Shown here: positions 10,507 to 21,229 of the stretch, in pieces
How positions within the stretch are numbered: position 1 is the stretch's first letter
Layout: each line of letters opens with the position of its first letter
Assembly (NCBI GenBank): GCA_030765045.1
Contig: CM060969.1
Location: 56,854,216 to 56,918,215 of the forward strand
DNA: 64,000 nt
From: Tenodera sinensis
Lineage: Eukaryota > Arthropoda > Insecta > Mantodea > Mantidae
Direction: 5' to 3'
Position numbers and translations under genes: made by a program
Notes under the pieces: generated by a model
What the model saw: only the letters and a program-made list of their open reading frames with translations
Told to the model about the DNA's origin: nothing
Databases searched by the model: none

Positions 10507-11654
10507 CTTCCCAGAAAACTATGTTCCTCTTTTTGACTTTTATTATTTTCACTGGACATACACGTAGTTAAATAACAATATTTAATTTGATATATACACA
10601 CATCTACACGTAACAATTATCACTGAGTTTTATGTTGGTAAATGCGACCGTAATGCTGACAAAGCACGCAAAACAGGTGATGTCGACGACTCACAGTGCC
10701 ACACAATAGCATGTTTCTAGCACGAGGTAAGGAATTCAAATACCAACACGTGATACTGTTGTTACTGCTGGTAACCTCGTGTTTGTGCCTTTCGTGCCAA
10801 GGAAACCGTTTGGGACAGCTTCCCTCCCAGTCTGTTCATCAGTTCATGGCCTTAGGGGAAGTCTATTCCAATTAGGTAATCCGAGTTTTGTAAACTTCCT
10901 CACAAACGTTGTTCTGCTGAAGGTGCTGTTTAAGTTGCCAACCTTACCCCCAATTGTTTCCTCATTGCCAACTTCTCTTAGTTGCAATTGTAAAATCGTA
11001 CTACTGTGCTTTTCAAATGGGAAGGAGTTTGTGCTTGAGCGCTTCCAGGCCGGTAACCAATCGGAATCCTGTTGTGTTGTCATATTGCTTTCCCCTTAAG
11101 TGGGGCTTGACGTGCCAAGGAATATGAGAAGAGTGGGGGTAATGAGCTTGTAACGCTGTGCACGTAAACGTGTCTCATTGGCTGCAGATCAGAACTCTTC
11201 CCATTTGAAGAGCACTATAGTCACTAGTGTTATGTCGGAAATAACGGAATGATATTGTTTATGAACGCGCGCGTGTGTGTGTGTTTGTATTTGTATGTGT
11301 GCATGTTGATGTGGACTCGTCATTCCTCCTTTCCGCTCTCCTACGCGGAATGCTGCTTTCTGGTGATTTCTGCCCCGGCTGCTCTGGCATGTGATCTTAA
11401 CCTCAGGGTATGCGTGAGTGTTTAATGCGTGAGTGTTTGCGAATAAAACCAGATCTTCGTTGAAACACTTTTATTCTCCCAAAATAAGAAAGCGTGAGAT
11501 TTGCCGATCGTTATTAAATACGTTGAGTCGTTACCGTGTCTTTACTAAGACCGAAGATTGTTAATATTAACTATAATGTGTCCTCACACTTGAGGATCCG
11601 GAATACATGTCCCGTAGCTGAGATGCTCGCTCGGCGGTCTGGGCGGCACGTGTA
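10507..11654. other. Non-coding stretch
   Basis: No gene is recognised. There is an imperfect 20-bp inverted repeat, TTCAAATGGGAAGGAGTT near 11015 against its near reverse complement near 11207. A 16-bp direct repeat ACTGTTGTTACTGCTG (10754) also occurs at 9426, and GCGTGAGTGTTT is repeated at about 11411 and 11427. None identifies a known element. Confidence 0.5.
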
Positions 11655-11840
11655 CTGCCCCGTCGGGTTCTGGAGGGCATCTGTACTGCCCCGTCGGGTT
11701 CTGGAGTGCAACTGCACTGCCCCGTCGGGTTCTGGAGTGCAACTGCACTGCCCCGTCGGGTTCTGGAGTGCAACTGTACTGCCCCGTCGGGTTCTGGAGT
11801 GCAACTGCACTGCCCCGTCGGGTTCTGGAGGGCAACTGCC
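11655..11840. repeat. 31-bp minisatellite, six units
   Basis: Six head-to-tail units of 31 bases begin CTGCCCCGTCGGG at 11655, 11686, 11717, 11748, 11779 and 11810. Units differ at only one to three sites. Since 31 is not a multiple of three, all frames give open, repetitive but spurious proteins. GC content is well above the flanks. Confidence 0.97.
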
Positions 11841-12851
11841 TGCTCCGTGCGCTCCCGGTCAGAAGTCACCTCTCTTCCCCTCAAAAACCCCTCCAAATTC
11901 ATGGCCCGAAAACTCCGCGTCATGACGCTCTCACCGCTCTTCAGCTCTTAATGTCCCTACGACGGGTTTCGAAGAAGTCTCCGCCGCCATCCCTTGTTTA
12001 CCTGCTCAACACCTGCGCTGAGCGATTTCCAGGAAAACCGGTATTACTGTGTATCAGGCTGACTACCTGGACTTTACCACTAATAACTTGCCTGCAACAT
12101 TATGTGTCCCTTCTAACAACTTTAACCGTAACTACTCCTTGCTAATTCTGTAGATTTATACATGTAACGACTTTAACATTTCCTGATTATTTAATTGTGC
12201 TATGTGACGCAGTATTATGTCCATAATTATGGCGTTCACAATTTCGGCTTCAATGTATGTGTGCATGCATGTATTTAAGCTAGATCACTTCAATAGTAAG
12301 ACGTTCCAACCTGCTCTGCGGTGCGGTTTTACTACGATAAACCTGATGTTTCCACATACCTAACTCTATATGCACGAGGCAGGGAAGAAGGTACATTAGG
12401 TCTATCATAAACGTTTGCAATAAGAATTGTGATTTTTGGCTGATATTCTTTATGTATATCCTTAGCAACTATTTTATATGGAATATGTGAGATTATAGAA
12501 ATATTTAAAAGTAATCAATTTGCAGAAAAGATGAACGGTCACTCTTTCATATGAATGTACGTATGCATTGCAAATCCCCACAGTGCAATTACAGTAGCAG
12601 TAGTTTTGAACAACAGAGAAACAATGCACTAGCTTGATCGGTATGTTCAAGACAATGTGATTAAGTACAGACATGGGTTCGCTTTCCGGACATGCCATTG
12701 TGTTGATGTAAACTAGAAACGTAAGCTATGCATGGTATTGCTGATTCCACATCAATCTGCAGATTTCCCTCTCCGTAGCCACAGACATTCTGTGCAGTTA
12801 TAGGGGCCTCGCATGTGTGTGGTGTGTGACTGAAGCGTTGTGTTGAAATAT
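11841..12851. other. No gene seen
   Basis: AT-rich DNA without a convincing coding frame or repeat beyond very short motifs. Confidence 0.5.
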
Positions 12852-13130
12852 ACCGGATGGAAGGTACTGCTTCGTCCATATATTAACTAGGGATTCTACA
12901 TGCTGAGTGTAACAAATGTCCATTCTAATTATTGCTAATAGAGAGTCGTGTCGCCGAAAAAAAAGTAATTTGTGAAAAATATTTGGAGCAATTTAGCTCC
13001 TTGACGAATGGACATAATTGGTTTATTTTTTCACTAACTGTCGCACAAATTTTGTGTAAACAATGCTGTAATGCCTTTTTTTATCTTAGTTCCAAAGAAT
13101 TACAATTTAATGTAAAAAATATTATATGAA
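12852..13130 (+). mobile_element. Single arm of a foldback element
   Basis: This 280-bp stretch is homologous to the left arm of the foldback element at 15071-15682. Shared blocks are GGTACTGC, GATTCTACATG..GAGTGTAACAAAT, ATATTTGGAGC..T.TAGCTCC and the centre CAATTTAATGT. No opposite arm was found nearby, so this is a solo arm or a half-deleted copy. Confidence 0.65.
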
Positions 13131-13419
13131 GTTTAATTTGTAAGAGCAATGTGACAACGCCACTTCGCGCATGTTCAACTTGTTCTAACGGTGGGTACGT
13201 TCTTATAGAGGAGACGTTAGGGGAGGTATCTCCTGGCGTTACTGAAAGTGACATGACACCTCTATCTAAGCTATCGAAAGTGCTAGAAGTATGAAGACTT
13301 AACATAGGTCTTCAGTGATTTTTGTAATGCGTAGGGGCGACACTTCGTAACGGGAATAGGATACAATGCACACAATATTTACGTTTTTCTGTTGTTCATC
13401 TGAATTAGTGAAGTTTCTT
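13131..13419. other. Short unassigned stretch
   Basis: No gene is recognised. The part nearest 13420 may be truncated leader of the LTR element whose 5' LTR follows. Confidence 0.4.
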
Positions 13420-13487
13420 GATAAAAAGAAAGAAACGTTTGTAATATTGTCACAAAACAATTCCAAGAAGCCCACTCCTGACACCAG

Positions 13488-14034
13488 TGTGAGAAAATGA
13501 TAAAATCAGTCCAGTTACTTTTCTATCACTTTATTGTCTTATACAATTTTATCACAAATACACAGTGTCCTCGTCGTTAACACAGTCTAAAGTATTTCGC
13601 AATACTCACAATATGTTTACTTCCGTAACCTTGACTCAGTCCTTTCAATGTCTTTCTTCACCTTCTCTGTCTCTCACACTCCTACAACGATGGAATCACT
13701 CGACGCTCTTTACAATCTTCTTCACGACGAGCGACGACACACACAGCTGTCTTGCACTCAATGACACATTGATGGACTCGCATCTGTAATCGTAAACTCA
13801 CTGCTATTCCTGGCCTCCTTATATAGTGAGGATGACGTCATACGGACCTTTCTCGAACTCCATGATGACGCGGTTGGATTTTTCTGGAAGGCTCCGGAAA
13901 GAGCCCCTTTGTATAGCCGCTTCCATTGTTACTCACTTACACACGAACATTTGCGCGAGGCAGCCTGACCTTGAATGCCATTGTCCTTCGCTGGCCCGGC
14001 ATGTGGTGTGAAACAGCCCGGCCCCGACTGCACA
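13488..14034 (-). mobile_element. Gypsy-type 5' LTR with short leader remnant
   Basis: On the minus strand an LTR of about 547 bp begins TGTGCAGTCGGGGCC at 14034. It carries a TATATAAG box near 13818-13826 and an AATAAAG polyadenylation-like signal near 13530. It ends at 13488 immediately before TGGTGTCAGGAGTGGG (13486-13471). The same motif, TGGTGTCAGAAGTGGG, follows the LTRs at 33.0 and 53.3 kb in the primer-binding-site position, so this is the 5' end of a related element. Only a short leader follows; gag, pol and the other LTR are missing. Confidence 0.72.
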
Positions 14035-14894
14035 ATATTAGTTTTAAATTTTATTGTTAATAAATAATTTGTAAATATTATGAAACAGATGCCAAATTAG
14101 AGAATAATGGAAAGCTATGACAATCTCAAAGGTTTTTATGCCCTACGTTAATGGCAGAGGTTTCACAAATGTTCAGGTTCATGAACCAGAACCTCCTCAG
14201 GTAAAGAACAAGTACATATTTACTGGGATGTATGTATATGTAAATAATGGACATTGACCATGTCATGACTGGCACGGTCTTGTGCATGTTCATTACTTCC
14301 TGGCCAGTTTTACCACCAACAATGATTTCACTCACGCACCCCACATCATTACATTAACAATCATAAACCAAACGAACACTGTAACTGTTCCGAAAATAGA
14401 TTTTGTAATCTTCATAACATGCACAACAGAGCCGTTAATACTGCAGTTAATCGACTGAGAGCAGTAATGCAAACGCACGGCCAATCAACTGAGGTGCCGC
14501 GACATGGATCATTGAAGTTTTCCTAGATCATCCATAGCATGAAATCGCGGAAAATTACTCTTTTTAGTACAGCCATATAATTACATAACATCTGTCTGTT
14601 TCCACTACATTTGTTGACCATGTAATAATTAGAATGTTTTGCTCAACGACTACTATTTTGATTTAATGGTGGCTTATTAATAAAGTATTCACTTAAAAAG
14701 CTTATAACAAGCAGAAAATATGCTGTTTTTTTATTTTCTGTTAATGTTCAACCGTCCATTTACTCATATGAATTATTCGAATACATCGCTTCATAAACCA
14801 TAAGTGCAAAGACTCATTTTTCTATCTACTTTATGTTGACCAAGAGAAATTTTTACAGAAACTGTTTCATTATGGATTAATACCAAACATATTA
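14035..14894. other. No gene seen
   Basis: AT-rich DNA. Weak R3-like words occur near 14790-14870. No coding frame stands out. Confidence 0.45.
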
Positions 14895-15840
14895 TGTAAA
14901 ATCTCCTGGAAGAATGAGACACCTTTTAAGGTTAAAACACTCAGTTATTTATTTTATTAAAAATGAGTTTAAGATTTTGATTAAAATACCAAATGTTTGA
15001 GATATTTCACCAAACGTGAAACGTGTATCTTGAATTTTCTGGAAATAGCCAACAAAATCCATTTATTCTGACATATGGAGCGGTAGGTACTGCGTCAGTC
15101 ATATGTTAACCATGATTCTATATGACGAGTGTAACAAATATGGCCAATATTCTCGTAATTATTGATAATAAAGTACCATTGTGACGGAAAAAAAAAAACA
15201 AAAAAAAAAAACAAAAAAAAAACAAAGTGTGTCAAATATTTGGAGCCATCTAGCTTCGTGACGAATGGAGATAAATGGTTTATTACTTCAGTAACTGTGT
15301 AAATAATGTTGTTACGTCTTTTTTTTTCAAGTCGAATGAATTCAGTCACAATGTAATGTTAATTTGACGTTCCCAAATTTCTTTTAGTAATTAAACTTTG
15401 CATTACATTTTAACATTAAATTGTCACTAAATTCATTCGAATTAAGGTAGATGCATTACGGCGTTGTTCACATGACGTTTGCGTGACAGCGAAATAATTA
15501 ACAATGTATATCCATTTGTTAAGGAGCTATATGGCGCCAAATATTCGACACAAGTTACTTTTTACCGGCGAAATGGTTCCTTATAGACAATAATTTTATT
15601 AGACGTATTTGTTACACTTATCATGTAGAATCCCTGGTTAACGTAAAGCCAAAGCAGTACATTTCACCTTTTTATCTACACCTTTATTCTGCACGACTGG
15701 TAAACTGTAATGGCTACTGCTCAAAGAATTTTAGATAGTGTAAAATCAGGCACTGTGTCAAATAGTTTAAATTTTCAAATAATTTAAATGTTTAACAAAA
15801 ATTCTGTTTATCTCGATTAACAAAAGTACATAAACAAGTA
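14895..15840 (-). repeat. Dispersed repeat R3, copy split by foldback element
   Basis: The left part (about 14895-15070) contains CTTGAATTTTCTGGAAATAGCC, and the right part (15683-15840) contains CTGGTAAACTGTAATGG and GTTTATCTCGATTAACA. Together they match the order in the intact R3 copy at 54425-54800. The 612-bp insertion between them is the foldback element. Confidence 0.6.
15071..15682. mobile_element. 612-bp foldback element with 9-bp duplication
   Basis: Two arms of roughly 280 bp are inverted copies of each other around a short AT-rich centre near 15372-15408. Matching blocks include GTGTAACAAATA and ATATTTGG.GCCAT.TAGCT. The insertion is flanked by TTTATTCTG at 15062-15070 and 15683-15691. 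Long inverted arms and a 9-bp duplication fit a non-autonomous Mutator-like (MULE) element, which is an inference since no transposase is present. Arms have diverged visibly, so it is old. Confidence 0.75.
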
Positions 15841-16584
15841 GGTTAGCTTTTGCAAATTAGTTGGTAGAGGCGTGGGAAGAGAAGGTCATTTGAATATACC
15901 CCACATTGTTTCTTTCTAGTTGCGTGGGGATATTAGGTTTGCTTATATGACTCGTATGACTCAACCAGATCAAGCAGGTTTATTTCATCTTTCCTCGGCT
16001 CAGCTTTCATGGTTATGAAATTTCAAGCAAGTAATTTTCCATAGAATATTAATTCGACTGCTCAATTTATAATATTATTCCTTTATTCAGAGCATCGAGA
16101 TCAAATTAATGTGTATTTCCTTAAGCTTCCGTTGTAACAACACGTTTTCTGGCGCTTTGCTCTTCAGGTTGATTCTGTCAGCCGATAGCCTTTAAATGGC
16201 TTGAGTTTGAATTACCTCTTACCATACTGCACATCAAAGTGCCTATCAAGTAGGGAAATGTTGCGAAAAAGGTGTGGAAAAGCTCATCACCATCTTGTTA
16301 AGAAGGTAGAAAAAGTATTCCACTTCCACGAGATCGCTCAGTGAATATTTTTAGACACTGAGGATCAAGGAAGACCAAAACAGCAGTGAAAAGACCAAGA
16401 CCATCTTCGTTAGGTTTATCGTTACAGGCCACATAGCCTAAAACGAACTTGTTCATGATGGTCATGATAATGATAAGGATCTTTCGGAAAACAGAACTTT
16501 TGAAACCGAACACAAGGCTATAAATACTTACGGGGTAGGCACAACTGTGGCTGTAAAAGCCTACAGCACTGATGTGGTATATAT
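15841..16584. other. No gene seen
   Basis: AT-rich DNA without recognisable coding or repeat structure. Confidence 0.45.
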
Positions 16585-17125
16585 AATTAGCTATTGTTCC
16601 CCACCTCCTGTTTTAGTAGGGGTGAATCAGCTCTTATCTTTGACGGGTAGACTCATAACCAGTGAGTATCCAGTGACGGACACAAACAGGCGATTCCATG
16701 GCAGTTTCTAAGCCATACCTTGAAGTTTATGGGGATAGTCACAGAATACCTCTTCATTCTCAATTATTTTTTTCATAACTGGTAAATAGTACAAAAGTTT
16801 ACTAAATTTATTTCAAATACTTCCTTTTTTCTTTTGAGTGAACCATTCCCGAGATATTCTTTATTATTTGTTTGAATTTGGCAATACGTGTATTTTTCTG
16901 AAATGTATATATGTTACTCGTTTTTTATCACTTGACCTTGCAAAGAGAACGAAATTTCAAAGGCGACACATAGCAACTAGCTCTTAAAACACTTCACTAC
17001 CACTAAAAGCCTACTGTATTCACATATTCCCCTTGCACCTAACAGAAAATTAGCAATAAGATACTTTCTGAAAATACTTATGTTGATTAAAATGAAATAG
17101 ATAGAGAAATAAGCATTTGCAATAA
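16585..17125 (-). repeat. Dispersed repeat R3, copy
   Basis: The reverse complement aligns along most of its length with 57185-57775. Shared blocks are the ends GACGGACACAAACAGGCGAT and CCATGGCA, an ACTGGTAAAT block, GAACCATTCCCGAGATATTC and AAGCATTTGCA. About 540 bp with many small differences and no coding capacity. Confidence 0.65.
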
Positions 17126-17525
17126 CTTCAAAACACTGCCAGGAATAAACCATCATCCAAGGTAATTAAACTTCAATCTTAAAATGTTAAATGAGTCATT
17201 TAACGTGACATTTTGGAATATAATGTACTTATGGAACATGGTTTTTAAAATATTTCAGAAATAAATTTGTGTAAAATTAGATGTAGTGGGGTTCGATACC
17301 AACATTTGGATTTAATGGTTTCTGAAAGTGAACAATTAAAAATTTGAAATTATATGTAACACTCAACGAGTTCCTGTTATACACGTAATATAAAAATAAC
17401 TTTTTAATGAATTTAGTTATTTAATAGTTTTAATACCCAATAAAAGCAGGTGTCGCTTGGTTACAATATAAATCAAGAAGCATTATTTAAAATGTGACTC
17501 TTAGATTTTTAAGCTTTTCTTTCAT
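17126..17525. other. No gene seen
   Basis: AT-rich DNA, no supported feature. Confidence 0.45.
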
Positions 17526-17835
17526 TTTACGTTACATGTGGTTCTGTTTCTTCTTCTTTCACAATTTTGTCTTCATTTTCTTCAATCTGAGGTTCTAGAT
17601 CTTCTTGGTTTTTTAAAGTAAAATAAAACTGAATCAGCTCACTGTTGCTCCATTCTTCTCCTAAATATTTTGATAGTTATTTTGATAGTATATCGCGTAC
17701 CTTAACAGAAGTACTTCTTTATTTAAATGTTATGGTCCAATGTTCGTCATCTTTAGATTAGTCTTAGTGATAAGCTTAACCCTACAAACTGCATTTCGAT
17801 ATAAAAAATTTATAGCTTCAAACACAACACTGCTT

Positions 17836-17874
<39 letters not shown>

Positions 17875-18165
17875 CCTATTTGTTTTTTCTTTGTTTGTTT
17901 ATAGTTTAAACTTAAAATGCCATTTCTATGTTTCTTAAGCACTTTTTCATTTGCTCAGGAATATTATTTCCTTTTTATGCTGTTCCACGGCTTTGGATAA
18001 TTTCTTCATCCTCTTCCAGCTAAAGGACAGTATCTTTTTGAGGTCTTATTCAATTAAGCCGAACATCCGATCTGGTGGAATGAAAGAACGTCCAACCACT
18101 GGCTCGGAAGCGTTCTTACACAATCAACTTGTTCAAAAGAATCAATTACGAGCTACTTTCCCAGC
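17526..18165 (-). pseudogene. Possible DUF7869-like transposon-associated protein fragment
   Basis: The minus strand reads, in pieces, EPVVGRSFIPPDRMFGLIE followed by DLKKI near 18050-18100, then AVCRVKLITKTNLK near 17770, then YLGEEWSNSELIQFYF and an acidic tail rich in glutamate ending at a stop near 17526. The order and spacing recall the C-terminal half of large arthropod proteins with an RNase-H-fold (DUF7869-type) domain, which have a GHSF..DR.FG.IEK block and a final HFG..W block. Stops, frameshifts and a T36 tract interrupt it. The match is from memory of the family; a last exon of an unknown gene is the alternative. Confidence 0.4.
17839..17874. repeat. T36 homopolymer
   Basis: A perfect run of about 36 T, interrupting the pseudogene above, in which it reads as poly-A on the coding strand. 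Confidence 0.9.
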
Positions 18166-18385
18166 ATAATAATAAGTCTGGTGCTTTATTTATTTTATTT
18201 TCATTTTATTTTATTATTACTTGAAGCTATACATGCAAAATGAGGATAGAACTATGTCACCCCACACTATTAGCACAGGCTCGGTTAACGGTACTATTTT
18301 AGGGGAATGACTTCAGAACAAAGGGGTACATTTCCAGGTAAGCGGATATAACAGTAGAAAGGGACACAATTCACTTGGACGTCGC

Positions 18386-18727
18386 TGAAGACGGTGCGTC
18401 AGGAGACAGTGGGGAACAAACAGCATTTTTTCGGCAGGCTACTGCAAACAACTTCTCGTATACACATAAACCCGGTAGCGAGTGAACTTCGACGGTTTTG
18501 GGAAAATAAAGTTATTAAATCACGTAGTCGTGTGTTTTCCTAAAAGAAACATACCTAGGACGCCCCACACCCTGATATAGATAAGAGTCAACATGCAAGA
18601 GCGGCCCAAGGAAAACCTCGACATCCCAAAGCTTCACCCATCGATTCTACATAAATTGTGAGCTACTGAGGGGGCGACTCAGTAACAACGCGCAGCGTCA
18701 TAAACCGGCGCCCAACCAACAGCCTCA
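18386..18727 (+). repeat. 5' LTR of LTR element 1
   Basis: Homologous to 20755-21093. It contains AATAAAGTTATTAAAT in the expected R/U5 position and ends ...CCTCA before the putative primer-binding site. The 5' boundary is uncertain. Confidence 0.7.
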
Positions 18728-19080
18728 TAAATTGGCGCAACAACGTGCGGCTTTTCTTCGCGGAAGTCCTGGATGCAGAGCATAGACGACGGCGATCGAT
18801 GAAACTATGCATAGGCCATCGCAAGATCAACAGCAGCAGGAAGCCGAGGTCGAGAGGAGCAACAGCAACTCAACAGGACCTCCATTGAACATGTCAAGAT
18901 AGGGCTCATCATACAAGTACAACGCGACGCAGAAATGTACTACGAGAAGGAGTAAGTGTGAATGTCATTGTTTATATGTATTTTGTTGTAGTTTTAAGAG
19001 GGTTGTAGATGCACGAGTACACAGGTGTTGCCAATATAGGGATTAAGTTAGTATTTATGTAGAGGGGAACAAGTGAATGT

Positions 19081-20617
19081 CGCTGAGAAATAGAAAAATA
19101 GTAGGTGTAGAAAACAAAATGGCTGATAACGAAAGCACAGAAAGTATTACAGTCTCGAAGGAGAAGCAAAGTAGCGAAAAATCAGCAGAAATTGAGGCTA
19201 GGTAGGGAGAGCAGTCCACCCCTTCACAAAATTCAGAATCGAGAACTATAGAGTGTCTCATGCAGCAACTTTTGGGGAAAATGAAAAACCTGGAAACCAA
19301 AATATCTTCGCAAGTAACACAGAACAGCAAATCACATCACACGCAACGCAGATTAACCTTACAGGAGGAGAGATTATGTCAACAGCTTGAGAACCAGGAG
19401 CGTAAGCTCGCAGAGAAACAGGGAGAACTAAGCAATAAGTTGGAAAAATAACTTAATAATGTAATGAATGAGGAGAAACTAGTGCGAAGTTCTCTGCAGG
19501 GAGAAATCAGCTTTGTAAGAAGTGAATTGCAATCCACTCAGGGGGAGGTAATGCAAATCAGGCTAGAGTGTGGCGAAGAGATTGGCAGCATCAGAAATAC
19601 TGTAAATGAAAATGTAATTAGTGTTTAGAGAAAGTGCAAACTGAGACGAGAACTTCTTGTGTTGCATTACAGGGCAAACAGAAGTCATTCGAAATCAGTT
19701 TAAAAGCCGAAATGGAAAGTATAAAAAATAGTAAGTGATGCTCAAGATTTGCAAATGAGCGAAATTAACCAATTGAAAGGCGAGATGACACAAGTAGTTG
19801 CCGTTCAGAATGAAGCTTTGCACGTCAGGATAAGGGAAATTGCAGTCCAACAGGTGAGGGAAGCGATGGAAAATTTTAAATAGGCAATGTACAGGACCAT
19901 GCTTCTCCGCTTCCCGTAGCCTCAGGTGTTGAGGGTAGGACGAGAGACCAGCTGTGTGCTCACTCGTCATCCCCAAATGCGAGCTACAATCTGCCCAGTG
20001 TACCTGAGCCACGACAACCAATAACAGTGACAATGCCTTTTTTAAATGAACTCCCAGAGCCAAAATTTGTCAGCGAACGCGACAATACAAAACAGTTGAT
20101 AAACGATATTGAGGCATATTTCGGTTTGAGGGGAATTCCCGATAATTATCGGTTGATTATTGTACAGAGAAGCCTGACAGATTCGGCTCAGAGTTGGTTC
20201 AGGTTAATCGGGGAATTGGCCCAATATGAGCACTTTAGGACCGCATTTTTACAGAAATATTGGAGCGGGGGCGCACAGCATGTCAGAAGCCAAATAAACA
20301 ATGGAAAATACCATCAGGAAGCCAAGAGTCAATGGCCGATTACTTTCTGCGATTACCTAAGTAAATTGCTAGCGTCACCAATGCCCGAATCGGAATTCAT
20401 ATCGTTAATGGTGAGGCACTACCCTGACGTAATTCGTCACCACCTACTGGTAGCGAGACCACGAACTCTCAGTGAAGCGATAGAATTGCTAGCAGCTCTG
20501 CAGGGTCACGGACCACAGTTTACCGAACAAAGCTCCTGGGACATGGCAAATGGTCACAAGCAACCGCCACATAGAAATGATTGGTTGAGGGCACAGGGAC
20601 CTCCAAACAGACAATAA
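19081..20617 (+). pseudogene. Gag-like polyprotein of LTR element 1
   Basis: The first half (19081-19900) reads a long charged coiled coil interrupted by stops, for example near 19203 and 19449. The second half (20027-20617) is open for 196 codons and has the retrotransposon capsid pattern. NDIEAYFGLRGIPDNYRLI is followed by AQSWFRLIG and a FLQKYW block, which matches the Retrotrans_gag type of Ty3/gypsy-class elements. A basic, arginine- and asparagine-rich segment continues in another frame after 20617. Gag packages element RNA into particles. No protease, RT or integrase follows. The stop codons show that the copy is not functional as a whole. Confidence 0.7.
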
Positions 20618-20754
20618 CGCGGGTCAGTCAGGGAGGCCGAGAAATGACAGGCCGTATGACAGAAATGCCGAAGTGACGTACGGTCACAGAGTGACCTATT
20701 TAACCCGAGGTCACACCAAGATTATCCGATGCATTACATGCCATTCTCCGTCAC

Positions 20755-21093
20755 TGAAGACGAAGCGTAGGAGACTGTGAGGAACAAACAGCATTTTTTC
20801 GGCGTGCTACTGCAAACACCTTCTCGTATACACGTAAACCCGGTAGCGAGTGAACTTACACGCTTTTGGGGAAAATAAAGTTATTAAATTACGTAGTCGT
20901 GTGGTTTCCTAAAATAAACAAACATACGCCCCACACCCTGATATAGATAAGAGTCAACATGCAAGAGCGGCCTAAGGAAAACCTCGACATCTCAAAGCTT
21001 CACCCATCGATTCTACATAAATTGTGAGGTACTGAGGGGGTGGCTCAGTAACAATGCGCAGTATCAGAAACCGGCGCCCAACCAGCTGCCTCA
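20755..21093 (+). repeat. 3' LTR (possibly truncated) of LTR element 1
   Basis: Matches the upstream repeat with roughly 8-10% differences by eye, so the insertion is not recent. It ends ...CCTCA and is followed by unrelated sequence. Confidence 0.7.
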
Positions 21094-21120
21094 TATTATT
21101 GTTTTATACTCCCATCCACA

Positions 21121-21217
21121 GGGAGGTGACTGCAGTGACTCCGTGCAACATTTAGCGAGTCGATGAGATCATTCGTGGTGATCGCCGGATAACAACAGGT
21201 GACTTGTGTCGCATTAC
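21121..21217 (+). mobile_element. 97-bp internal mariner fragment between 12-bp direct repeats
   Basis: Positions 21125-21217 match 22926-23018 of the mariner below with about two differences, including the in-frame TAG stop. The piece is bracketed by CTCCCATCCACA at 21109-21120 and 21218-21229. It has no inverted repeats of its own, so it did not arrive by transposition. Repair filler DNA or retroposition of a transcript piece are possible. Confidence 0.8.
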
Positions 21218-21229
21218 CTCCCATCCACA

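Larger units (their letters stand above)
18386..21093 (+). mobile_element. LTR retrotransposon 1, gag only, pol deleted
   Basis: Two direct repeats of about 340 bp (18386-18727 and 20755-21093) bracket a coiled-coil and gag region on the plus strand. After the first repeat comes TTGGCGCAACAACGTGCGG, a plausible primer-binding site. Both repeats contain AATAAA (18505, 20874). No polypurine tract precedes the downstream repeat, and pol is absent: gag runs directly into it. The left LTR may begin further upstream, perhaps at TGTCACCCCACAC near 18255. The deletion would then have removed the start of the right LTR too. No target duplication was found. Confidence 0.78.

Noticed and set aside
9426..10769. 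16-bp direct repeat ACTGTTGTTACTGCTG flanking the transposase pseudogene
   Set aside because: The first copy lies at the end of the coding part and no inverted repeats adjoin it; probably chance, not a target duplication.
11536..12145. Several overlapping repeat-rich frames on both strands
   Set aside because: The 31-bp minisatellite opens all frames; no conserved protein motif.
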